Of a stretch of DNA of 64,000 bases, positions 33,991 to 41,870 are shown one piece after another. Each line of letters starts with the position of its first letter. The stretch's first letter is position 1. Below the pieces are notes generated by a model. The model worked only from the letters and a program-made list of their open reading frames with translations. It was not told the DNA's origin and searched no databases. This stretch comes from Pseudofrankia inefficax (GTDB lineage Bacteria > Actinomycetota > Actinomycetes > Frankiales > Frankiaceae), in contig NC_014666.1 of assembly GCF_000166135.1 (NCBI RefSeq), forward strand, positions 6,572,001 to 6,636,000, given 5' to 3'. The translations under genes were made by a program, and so were the position numbers.

Positions 33991-35606
33991 TCGCCGGCCA
34001 CCGCGAGCGCCGCGGACAGCCGCTCCGCCTCGAGCTCGGCCTCCGCCGCCGAGCTCGGGGCAACCGGGCTCGGGGCGCTCATGGCGACCGAGCCCGGGAT
34101 CGCCGGGCCCGGGATCGCCGGGCTCGGGGCGCTCGTGGCGACCGGGCCCGGGGTCGCCGGGCTCGGGGTCGCCAGCGCCGCGGCCGCCCGGTGGCGCGGG
34201 AGCGCGCAGGCGATCAGGCAGGACAGCACCGCCGTCCCGGCGCCGATCATGAAGCTGACCTGCAGCCCGGAGTGCGAGGGCACGCGGACCGGTCCGAGCG
34301 AGCTGGTCATGCTCGACATCACCGCGCCGAGGACCGCACTCGCCGTGGACGTGCCGATCGCGCGCATCAACGTGTTCAGGCCGATGGCCGAGGCGCCTTC
34401 CTCAGCCGGCACGGCACGCATGATCAGCGTCGGCATGGCGGCGTACGAGAGCCCGACCCCGGCGCTGATGACGATGCAGAACCCGAGGACCCCGGCCGGG
34501 CTGCCGGACAGGACCAGCGTCAGCAGGTAGCCGCCCGCGACCACGGCCGCGCCGCCGATCAGGGCGGTCTTCGGCCCCCGCGCGGAGATCAGCCGCCCGG
34601 CCACCGGCGAGATGGCCATCATCGCCAGGCCCGCCGGGCCCATCCACAGTCCGGTGGCCAGCAGCGACTGGCCGAGCCCGTAGCCGGTCTCCTTCGGCAG
34701 CTGCAGCAGCTGGGGGATGACCAGCGACTGGGCGTACATCGAGAAGCCCAGCGCGATCGACGCGACGTTGGTGACGATCACCTGGTGGCGGCCCATCGTG
34801 CGCAGGTCGATGAGCGGCCCGTCGACGCGCAGCTCGAACAGGCCCCACAGCAGCAGGACCAGCACCCCGCCGCCGAGCAGGCCGAGCGTCAGCGCGCTCC
34901 CCCAGCCCCAGTCGGCGCCCTTCGAGATCGCGAGCATCAGACCGACCAGGCCCAGGGACAGCAGGATCGCGCCCGGCACGTCGAATCCGCCGGTGGCTCG
35001 CACCGGCGACTCGGGGATGACCCGGGCGATCAGCACTGCCAGCACCAGGCCGACCGCGGCCGAGATCCAGAACAGCACGTGCCAGTCGGCCTTCTCCGCG
35101 ATGATCGCGGCGAGCGGCAGGCCGAGCGCGCCGCCGACGCCCAGCGAGGAGCTCATCACCGCCATCGCCGAGACCAGCCGCTCGGCCGGCAGGAGGTCGC
35201 GCATGAGGCTCACGCCGAGCGGGATCACGGCGATGCCGATGCCCTGCAGCGCCCGGCCGGCGACCAGCGGGACGATCGACGTGGCCAGGGCGCCGACGAC
35301 CGAGCCGACCAGCTGGGTCGAGACGGCGACCAGCATCATCCGCCGCTTGCCGAACAGGTCACCGAGCCGGCCGAAGACCGGGTTGGCGACGGCGCCGGCC
35401 ACCAGCGTCGCGGTGATCGCCCAGAACGCGTTGGACGACGACGTGTGCACGAGCGCCGGCAGCTTCGGGATCAGCGGAATGATGAGCGTCTGCATCAGCG
35501 ACATCGACGTGCCGACGGTCGCGAGGACCGCGACGACGGCGTCCGCCCGCACCGGCGGAGCAGCCAGGGCCGGGGCTGCGGCGGCGGTGGTCCGGCTGGC
35601 GCTCAT
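33987..35606 (-). CDS. MFS transporter, DHA2-like drug/solute exporter
   Basis: 539 aa from ATG 35606, which has AGGAGGG five bases upstream; open frame further upstream lacks a good ribosome site. There are multiple hydrophobic helices and the MFS motif GRLGDLFGKRRMM after helix 2; 14 helices are expected for DHA2. The C-terminal 60 or so residues are a Pro/Ala/Ser-rich tail encoded by a 54-bp tandem duplication (34066-34173). It may export a toxic intermediate or analogue. It diverges from the TetR gene at 35732 and shares its promoter region. Confidence 0.88.
   Translation of the reverse strand: MSASRTTAAAAPALAAPPVRADAVVAVLATVGTSMSLMQTLIIPLIPKLPALVHTSSSNAFWAITATLVAGAVANPVFGRLGDLFGKRRMMLVAVSTQLVGSVVGALATSIVPLVAGRALQGIGIAVIPLGVSLMRDLLPAERLVSAMAVMSSSLGVGGALGLPLAAIIAEKADWHVLFWISAAVGLVLAVLIARVIPESPVRATGGFDVPGAILLSLGLVGLMLAISKGADWGWGSALTLGLLGGGVLVLLLWGLFELRVDGPLIDLRTMGRHQVIVTNVASIALGFSMYAQSLVIPQLLQLPKETGYGLGQSLLATGLWMGPAGLAMMAISPVAGRLISARGPKTALIGGAAVVAGGYLLTLVLSGSPAGVLGFCIVISAGVGLSYAAMPTLIMRAVPAEEGASAIGLNTLMRAIGTSTASAVLGAVMSSMTSSLGPVRVPSHSGLQVSFMIGAGTAVLSCLIACALPRHRAAAALATPSPATPGPVATSAPSPAIPGPAIPGSVAMSAPSPVAPSSAAEAELEAERLSAALAVAGD
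34066..34173. repeat. 54-bp imperfect tandem duplication inside the MFS 3' end
   Basis: Copies at 34066-34119 and 34120-34173 each begin GGGCTCGGGGCGCTC and differ at a few positions. They encode two 18-residue Pro/Ala/Ser-rich repeats in the cytoplasmic tail and keep the reading frame. Confidence 0.7.
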
Positions 35607-35623
35607 GGCGGCCCTCCTAGGCA

Positions 35624-35657
35624 TGTGCAGAGTGCACACAATATGTATCACGCATAT
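35624..35657. promoter_or_regulatory. GTGCA-type and ATATG/CATAT palindromes at the MFS promoter
   Basis: GTGCA-GAG-TGCAC at 35625-35637 contains the same 13-mer found at 3393-3405. ATATG-N7-CATAT at 35641-35657 is a second symmetric site. Both lie in the first 50 bp upstream of the MFS start, in the region shared with the divergent TetR gene. Confidence 0.45.
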
Positions 35658-35715
35658 CGCTCGGTTCCCAGTGGCGAATCGTTCGGGGGGCCGGTGACTT
35701 TGCCCACCCGACATG

Positions 35716-35732
35716 TCAGAATCGGATTCTGA
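35716..35732. promoter_or_regulatory. Perfect 17-bp palindrome TCAGAATC-G-GATTCTGA, candidate TetR operator
   Basis: It overlaps the first base of the TetR start codon at 35732, so binding would block transcription or translation of that gene. A close relative, TCAGAATCGTATTCTT, lies at 40471-40486 before the acyl-CoA dehydrogenase/kinase operon. The adjacent TetR protein is the likely binder. Confidence 0.65.
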
Positions 35733-36463
35733 TGACACAGAACGCTGATCGACTCCTGCCCGGCGGGCCCGGGCACGTCCCCGCCCAGGATCACGAGGTC
35801 CCGACGGCCCGCGACGCCTCGGCCTCGCCGGGCGGCAAGGACGTCGCCGCCCGGACCGCCGCGCGCACCCTGGCGGCGCGCACCGCCGGCTACACCAACG
35901 AGGTCCGCCGGCTGCTGGACGCCGGCCTCGTCGTGGTCATCCGCAACGGCACCTCGTCGCGGCCGCGGGTCGCCGACATCGTGGCCGAGGCAGGCCTGTC
36001 GAACGACGCGTTCTACCGCCACTTCCCGTCGAAGGACGCCCTGGTCGCCGCCCTGATCGAGGACGGCGCGGAGCGGCTCGCCAGCTACGTCGACCATCAG
36101 ATGAGCAAGGAGCCGACGCCGGCGGGCAGGGTGCGCCGCTGGGTCGAGGCGGTGCTCGCGCAGGCCATGGGCGACGTCGCCGAGTCGACCCTCGCGGTGC
36201 TGTGGAACGGCAGCGGAAGCGGGGACGTCGCCTCGGGCCGCCACCCGGCCGCGGGACCGCTGGCGGTACTGCTGCACGAGCCGTTCGCCGCGCTCGGCAG
36301 CGAGGACCCGGCGCTGGAGGGCAGCCTCGCCGCGCACGCCACGCTCGGCACGTTGTCCGACCATCTGTGGCGCCGGGCCGAGCCCACCGAGGCCGACGTC
36401 GAACGGATCACCCGCTTCCTGCTGCGCGCGGTCAGCGGCGCCCCCGCGCCGGACGCCCCCTGA
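35732..36463 (+). CDS. TetR-family transcriptional regulator
   Basis: 243 aa from ATG 35732. The helix-turn-helix is near residues 70-110, with RVADIVAEAGLSNDAFYRHF, after an unusually long N-terminal region of about 60 residues rich in Ala, Pro and Gly. The C-terminal domain is all-helical for ligand binding. There is no ribosome site upstream; the start lies at the edge of a 17-bp palindrome, so the mRNA may be leaderless or a later start may be used. It probably represses itself, the divergent MFS gene and the operon at 40516. Confidence 0.87.
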   Translation: MTQNADRLLPGGPGHVPAQDHEVPTARDASASPGGKDVAARTAARTLAARTAGYTNEVRRLLDAGLVVVIRNGTSSRPRVADIVAEAGLSNDAFYRHFPSKDALVAALIEDGAERLASYVDHQMSKEPTPAGRVRRWVEAVLAQAMGDVAESTLAVLWNGSGSGDVASGRHPAAGPLAVLLHEPFAALGSEDPALEGSLAAHATLGTLSDHLWRRAEPTEADVERITRFLLRAVSGAPAPDAP

Positions 36464-36565
36464 CCCTCCCCCGCCGCACCGCGCCTCCAGCCGGCACCCC
36501 CACCAGCACCGCCCTCCCCACCAGCACCGATCGCCAGCACACGAGTCCCCAGTCAGGGAGCGCCC

Positions 36566-37519
36566 ATGAAAGCTGTCCGAGCGACGGACGGCGCCGTCGC
36601 CGTCGTCGAGCTCGACGCGCCGCCAGGCATCGGTGGCGAGTTAGTCGAGATGAAGTCCGCGAGCATCTGCAGCTCTGACCTCATGTACCTCAGGTACGGG
36701 CTGAACAGGGTCGTGGGCCACGAGCTGGCCGGCATCCGCGCGGACGGCACGGCCGTCGTCGTCGAGGCGGTCCTCAGCTGCGGCGAGTGCGACCACTGCC
36801 GCAGCGGCCGCTACAACCTCTGTCCCACGCACTTCACCCAGGCGCTCGGCGCGACCACCGACGGTGGCATGGCCGAGCAGTTCCAGATCCAGTCGAACCG
36901 GCTCATCCCGCTGCCGAGCGGGCTGGACGTCAGGGATGGCTCGCTGGCCGAGCCGACCGCCGTCGGCTGGCACGCGCTGCGCCTCGCGCACACCGGTCCG
37001 GACACGTCCGTCGCGGTCGTCGGCGCCGGGGCACTCGGCCTGCTGGCGGTGGCCAGCGCGTACCGACAGGGCGCGACCGAGGTCGCGCTGGAGGCCAGGC
37101 ACCCGCACCAGGTCGCCGCCGGCGAGCGGCTCGGCGCCAAGATCGGGGCGACCGGACGCTACGACGTGGTGCTCGACGCGGCCGGCACGATGGAGAGCCT
37201 CGCCCGCGCGGTCGAGCTCGTCGGCCCGCGCGGCAGGGTCGTCTCGGTCGCGACGCATCGCGGTCCGGTGCCGATCGACTGGAGCACCTTGTTCCATCTC
37301 GAGGCGAGCATCCTGCCGTCGATCGGCTACTGCATGCACGATCGCGGCGACGGCGAAGCGGTGGCCGAGATCGCCGAGGCGGCCGCGATGCTGGCCGACA
37401 ACCCCGAGATCGCCCAGACCCTGATCACCCACCGGTTCCCGCTGGAGGACGCCGTCGAGGCGTTCCGAGTCGCGGGCGACCGGGCATCCGGTGCTATTCG
37501 AGTAGTGGTGGAGCTGTGA
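36566..37519 (+). CDS. Zinc-dependent alcohol dehydrogenase (MDR family)
   Basis: 317 aa from ATG 36566, with CAGGGAG upstream. GHELAG carries the catalytic-zinc region, and CGECDHCRSGRYNLC is the four-cysteine structural-zinc lobe. The coenzyme motif is VVGAGALGLLA. It is similar to threonine or sorbitol dehydrogenase-like enzymes and somewhat short for the family. It oxidises a secondary alcohol with NAD(P). Its stop overlaps the start of the VOC gene (GTGA), beginning a tightly coupled four-gene operon. Codon 26 is TTA. Confidence 0.9.
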   Translation: MKAVRATDGAVAVVELDAPPGIGGELVEMKSASICSSDLMYLRYGLNRVVGHELAGIRADGTAVVVEAVLSCGECDHCRSGRYNLCPTHFTQALGATTDGGMAEQFQIQSNRLIPLPSGLDVRDGSLAEPTAVGWHALRLAHTGPDTSVAVVGAGALGLLAVASAYRQGATEVALEARHPHQVAAGERLGAKIGATGRYDVVLDAAGTMESLARAVELVGPRGRVVSVATHRGPVPIDWSTLFHLEASILPSIGYCMHDRGDGEAVAEIAEAAAMLADNPEIAQTLITHRFPLEDAVEAFRVAGDRASGAIRVVVEL

Positions 37520-37989
37520 CGACCCTTCGGCCCGAGAACCTGTACCACGTCGGGATCATCGTCGAGGACTTCGAGTCCGAGCTGAAGCGGCTCACGGAGC
37601 TGTTCGGCTACGAGTGGTGCGACGAGCTGGTCGCGGACACCAACGTCCGGATCCACACCGCCGACGGCCCGGTCGAGAAGACGATCACCAACCGGTTCAC
37701 CTACTCGGTCAACGAGCCGCGCCTGGAGATCATCCGGCCGATCCCGGGGACCGTCTGGACGCCGTCCAACTCGGGCGCGCACCACCTGGGCTACTGGTCG
37801 GACGACGTGGTCGCCGACTCCGCCGCCCTGGTCGCGCTGGGGATGCCGCTGGAGGTCGAGGGCGTCGGCCCGGACGGGCTGCCGTACTGGACCTACCACC
37901 GCGGCACCCAGGGACCGCGCGTCGAGCTGGTCAGCAGCGCGATCAAGCCAGGCCTCGAGGGGTACTGGGCGGCGGGAGCGGCCCGGTGA
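37516..37989 (+). CDS. VOC-superfamily (glyoxalase/bleomycin-resistance fold) protein
   Basis: 157 aa from GTG 37516. The sequence NLYHVGIIVEDFESELKRLTELFGYEW has the typical first beta-alpha-beta module with His, and SGAHHLGYWSDDVVADSAAL is the second module. It may be an isomerase, lyase or epimerase such as a methylmalonyl-CoA-epimerase-like enzyme. It is too short for an extradiol ring-cleavage dioxygenase, which has about 290 residues and four modules. It overlaps both neighbours by four bases. Confidence 0.85.
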   Translation: MTTLRPENLYHVGIIVEDFESELKRLTELFGYEWCDELVADTNVRIHTADGPVEKTITNRFTYSVNEPRLEIIRPIPGTVWTPSNSGAHHLGYWSDDVVADSAALVALGMPLEVEGVGPDGLPYWTYHRGTQGPRVELVSSAIKPGLEGYWAAGAAR

Positions 37990-39340
37990 CCGTCGCCGGC
38001 TCGCTCGATCTCGCCGAGTTAACGGACGGCAAGGGCGTCTACCTGGCCTCGCCGGTGCCGGCCGACCTCGCCGGCGTGGGCTATGTCGAGCAGGAGTTCA
38101 CCGCGACCGGGACGGCGACGGCCTACCGGCCCGCCGGGCCGCTGAGCTCCGACGGCCGCTGGTCGTTCGAGCCGGCCGGCACGGCGCCCTACCGCACCCG
38201 GATCGTGGTGCGCCGCCCGGCGGCGCCCGCGGACCTCAGCGGTGTCGCCATCGTCGAGTGGCTCAACGTCAGCTCCGGGCACGACTCGGATACCGGCTGG
38301 GCGGCCGCCACGAGGAGATCACCCGGCGGGGCCACCTCTGGGTTGGCGTGTCGGCGCAGCTGATCGGCGTCGCCGGTGGCCCGGTGACCGCGTCGACCAT
38401 CGAAGGCTCCGAGGCTCCGGGCCTCGTCGGCACCGACCCGGAGCGGTACGGCGGTCTCGTCCACCCCGGCGACGGCTTCGCGTTCGACATCTTCACCCAG
38501 GCCGCCCGTGTGGTCCGGACAGGCGGCGAGCTGTTCGGCGGGGTGACGCCGTCCGTCCTGCTCGCCTGGGGCCAGTCGCAGTCGGCCTACGCGTTGGTCA
38601 CCTATCTCAACGGGGTCGAGCCCAGCACCCACGGGCTCTTCGACGGCTATCTGCTGCACAGCCGGGGTCTCGGCGCGCTGAACCTCGCCGCCCCCGGCCG
38701 GCCCGCCGGCCTGCAGGAACTGGCCGCCACCAGCCCGGTCGTGATCCGCGCGGACACGGCGACGCCCGTCCTGATGGTGCAGGCCGAGGGCGATCTCAAC
38801 CAGGTGCTGCACTCGCTCGGCTCCCGCCAGGACGACACCGAGAAGGTCCGGACCTGGGAGGTGGCCGGCGCCGCGCACGCCGACCGGCACACGGTCGGGG
38901 CGTTCGCCGATCTGCTCGGCTGCGGAGTGGCCATCAACGACGCCCCGACGCACGTCGTCATCAAGGCCGCGCTACGCGCGCTGGAGGGCTGGGTGCGCGA
39001 GGGCATCGAGCCCGCGACGTCGTCACGGATCGAGACCGCCGGCGGCGACATCGTCCGGGACGACGACGGCATCGCCCGGGGCGGCATCCGGGTGCCGCCG
39101 GTGGAGGTCCCCGTCGACGTCCTGTCGGGAATCCCGGGGCCGAACCCGTCGCTGATCTGTCAGCTGCTCGGTTCGACCGTGCCGCTGCCCGCCGAGCGGG
39201 TCGCGGCGCTGTACCCGTCGCGCGACGAGTACCTCGCCCGGTTCACCGCGTCGGCGGACCGGCTGATCTCGTGGGGGTTCGCCCTCGCCGAGGATCGCGA
39301 CGCGCTGCTCGGGTACGCCCAGCCTGATCGGGTCGGTTGA
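37986..39340 (+). pseudogene. Alpha/beta hydrolase domain protein (Abhydrolase_10-like), interrupted by a single-base frameshift
   Basis: The frame from GTG 37986 encodes a family-like N-terminus ending VEWLNVSSGHDSDTGWAAA, then runs off-family and stops at 38363. A second frame continues at once as HEEITRRGHLWVGVSAQLIG through to TGA 39340. A -1 shift near 38308-38314, or one missing C in the run GCCGCCAC, would join them into a continuous protein of about 450 aa. LAWGQSQSAY holds the likely nucleophile Ser. Either the gene is recently broken or a base was lost in sequencing. It overlaps the VOC gene by four bases. Codon 12 is TTA. Confidence 0.75.
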
Positions 39341-39375
39341 GCGACGGGCGGCCCGACACGACGAGGGGTGACCGG

Positions 39376-40404
39376 ATGACCAACGACACGCTGACCGGAC
39401 CGGCGGCACCGGACGGGCCGGCCACCGCCACGCCGCCACGGCGGCCCGGCCTGGTCCGCCGCACGACGACCCACGACTCGCTGCGGCTGTCCGGCCTGCG
39501 CGGGCCGGTCACCCTCGACGCGCGCGGCCGGGACCTGCGGGTCGAGCCCGACGGTTCGACGTCGATCCTCGCGGCGCAGCGCGTGATGGTCGAGGTCACC
39601 TTCCCGGAGCGCGCGATCGCCCGGATCGACACCGATCCGGGCGAGCCCCGGCTCGGAGCCCTGCTCGGCGCCCGGGCCGCGTCGGGCTTCCGGCAGAAGG
39701 TCATCGAGGCGTTGCCCGGCGAGGGGGAAAGCCGCTCGGTCCGCTTCCAGCTGCTCGACGACCTCCCGACGGCGCTGCTCATCAGTGGCTACGCGCTGCA
39801 GAAGCAGGTGGCCCCCGCGCCGTTCGACCGGGAGCGCAAGGCCGCCGGGCTGACGCTGCAGTACCCGGACCTGTGCGCGGGCTGGATCACCGGCGGCACG
39901 ATCGTCCGGGGGCTGGAGGAGACCGGGCAGGTACCGAGGCCGGTCGGCCCGGCGGTCGGCCCGATCGCGGGCACGGACCCGGACGGCTGGCACGAGGTCG
40001 GCCCGCTGCCGGCGCACGGCATGCGCCGACGCCGGCGTCTCGACGTCTGGTGGGAGCCGGGCGAGCCGGACGCGCGGGTGGAGTGCTTCTTCCGCGACAG
40101 CCACATGGACGCGGGCGGCGTCGAGACCGCGCTGCACGAGTACACCGTGCACGCGACCGTCGACCCGCGGTCGGGGACGTTCACCAGCTGCACCGCCGAC
40201 TTCGGCGCCCTGCCGTGGCAGGAGTGCCCGGTGGCGCTGGCCAGCGCCGGCCGGCTGGTCGGGCGGCGCCCGGACGGCCTGCGCCGCCACGTCCGCGACA
40301 CCTTCACCGGCATCTCGACCTGCACCCACCTCAACGACACGCTGCGCTCGCTGGAAGACGTCGGCGCGCTGATCGACAAGCTGCCCGCGCATCACGCCGG
40401 GTAG
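39376..40404 (+). CDS. DUF2889 family protein
   Basis: 342 aa from ATG 39376, with GAGGGGTG upstream. The C-terminus contains GISTCTHLNDTLRSLEDV, typical of DUF2889. The middle includes two-strand patterns such as VECFFRDSHMDAGGVETALHEYTVHA. The function is unknown. Its position last in the alcohol dehydrogenase/VOC/hydrolase operon suggests an accessory role in the same pathway, not one that can be named. Confidence 0.75.
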   Translation: MTNDTLTGPAAPDGPATATPPRRPGLVRRTTTHDSLRLSGLRGPVTLDARGRDLRVEPDGSTSILAAQRVMVEVTFPERAIARIDTDPGEPRLGALLGARAASGFRQKVIEALPGEGESRSVRFQLLDDLPTALLISGYALQKQVAPAPFDRERKAAGLTLQYPDLCAGWITGGTIVRGLEETGQVPRPVGPAVGPIAGTDPDGWHEVGPLPAHGMRRRRRLDVWWEPGEPDARVECFFRDSHMDAGGVETALHEYTVHATVDPRSGTFTSCTADFGALPWQECPVALASAGRLVGRRPDGLRRHVRDTFTGISTCTHLNDTLRSLEDVGALIDKLPAHHAG

Positions 40405-40470
40405 GCACCCGGGCCGAGGCGCCGGCCCACCAAGTCGGGTTCTGAAGATCCAGACTTGTGTTTGGCAACA

Positions 40471-40486
40471 TCAGAATCGTATTCTT
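40471..40486. promoter_or_regulatory. Candidate TetR operator upstream of the acyl-CoA dehydrogenase/kinase operon
   Basis: TCAGAATCGTATTCTT matches the perfect palindrome at 35716-35732 at 14 of its first 16 positions and keeps the dyad AGAAT-N3-ATTCT. It lies 30 bp upstream of the ATG at 40516. Confidence 0.6.
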
Positions 40487-40515
40487 CGAGGGACGACGAG
40501 GAAGGACACACAGCG

Positions 40516-41817
40516 ATGGCGTGGGACTTCGAGACCGATCCCGAGTACCAGAAGAAGCTCGACTGGGCCGATGAGTTCGTCCGCAACGAGGTCGAGCCGC
40601 TCGACCTCGCCTTCCCGGACCTGCAGTTCGTCCCGCTGACGGAGACCCGCCGCCGGCTCATCGACCCGCTCAAGCAGCAGGTGCGCGACCAGGGCCTGTG
40701 GGCGACCCACCTCGGCGCGGACCTCGGCGGCCAGGGCTTCGGCCAGCAGAAGCTGGCGCTGCTCAACGAGATCCTGGGCCGGTCCTCGTGGGCGCCGATC
40801 ATCTTCGGCTGCCAGGCCCCGGACACCGGGAACGCCGAGATCATCGCGCACTACGGCACGCCGGAGCAGAAGGAGCGCTACCTGCAGCCGCTGCTCGACG
40901 GCGAGATGTTCTCCAGCTACTCGATGACCGAGCCGCAGGGCGGCGCGGACCCGACGCAGTTCACCTGCAGCGCCCACAAGGAGGGCGGCGAGTGGATCAT
41001 CAACGGGTGGAAGTACTTCTCGTCGAACGCCAGGACGGCGAGCTTCTTCATCGTCATGGTGGTCACGAACCCCGACGTGAGCGCGTACCGGGGCATGTCG
41101 ATGTTCCTGGTGCCGTCGGACACCCCGGGCATCAACATCGTCCGTAACGTCGGCCTGGCCGGCGAGCCCCTCGGCGACGGAATGCACGCGCTGATCCACT
41201 ACGAGGACGTGCGGGTGCCGGAGTCGGCGCTGCTCGGCGGCGAGGGCCAGGCGTTCGCCATCGCCCAGACCCGCCTCGGCGGCGGGCGCATCCACCACGC
41301 GATGCGCACCATCGGCCAGGCCCAGCGGCTGCTGGACATGACCTGCGAGCGGGCGCTCTCGCGCACCACCGCGGGCAGCAAGCTCGCCGAGAAGCAGTTC
41401 GTGCAGGGCTTCATCGCCGACTCGTACGCCCAGCTGCTGCAGTTCCGGCTGCTGGTCATGTACATCGCCTGGGAGATCGACAAGTACCAGGACTACAAGC
41501 GGGTCCGCAAGGACATCGCCGTCGCGAAGATCGTCATGCCGACGATCCTGCACGACATCGCGTGGCGGGCGATGCAGATCCACGGCGCCCTCGGCACCAC
41601 CAACGAGATGCCGTTCTTCAAGTCGATCAACGGCGCCGCGGTGATGGGCCTGGCCGACGGCCCGACCGAGGTCCACAAGGTGACCGTCGCCAAGCAGGTC
41701 CTGCGCGACTACAAGCCGACCGACGGCATGTGGCCCACCGAGTGGATCCCCGCGAAGCTCGAGGCCGCCCAGGCCAAGTACGCCGAGTTCCTCGAGCACG
41801 AGGTCGGCAACCAGTAG
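40516..41817 (+). CDS. Acyl-CoA dehydrogenase, ACAD10/11-like
   Basis: 433 aa from ATG 40516, with GAGGAAGGA upstream. Motifs are MTEPQGGADPTQF, IINGWKYFSSNARTA and, at the C-terminus, MQIHGALGTTNEMPFFKS and GLADGPTEVHKVTVAKQVLR, which match the ACAD10/11 branch better than ordinary FadE. The next gene encodes an APH-type kinase, the domain fused to this enzyme in animal ACAD10/11. In the characterised LvaA/LvaC pathway such partners phosphorylate a 4-hydroxyacyl-CoA and eliminate the phosphate. The role here is inferred from that pairing. Confidence 0.9.
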   Translation: MAWDFETDPEYQKKLDWADEFVRNEVEPLDLAFPDLQFVPLTETRRRLIDPLKQQVRDQGLWATHLGADLGGQGFGQQKLALLNEILGRSSWAPIIFGCQAPDTGNAEIIAHYGTPEQKERYLQPLLDGEMFSSYSMTEPQGGADPTQFTCSAHKEGGEWIINGWKYFSSNARTASFFIVMVVTNPDVSAYRGMSMFLVPSDTPGINIVRNVGLAGEPLGDGMHALIHYEDVRVPESALLGGEGQAFAIAQTRLGGGRIHHAMRTIGQAQRLLDMTCERALSRTTAGSKLAEKQFVQGFIADSYAQLLQFRLLVMYIAWEIDKYQDYKRVRKDIAVAKIVMPTILHDIAWRAMQIHGALGTTNEMPFFKSINGAAVMGLADGPTEVHKVTVAKQVLRDYKPTDGMWPTEWIPAKLEAAQAKYAEFLEHEVGNQ

Positions 41818-41870
41818 GGCCGCCAGGTCCCCGAAACCAGATCCAGCACTCTTGAAATGGGGAAACACCT

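Noticed and set aside
37516-37989. VOC protein as the missing extradiol ring-cleavage dioxygenase
   Set aside because: It has 157 residues and two modules, whereas extradiol enzymes of this superfamily have about four modules and 290 residues. It is also in a different operon.
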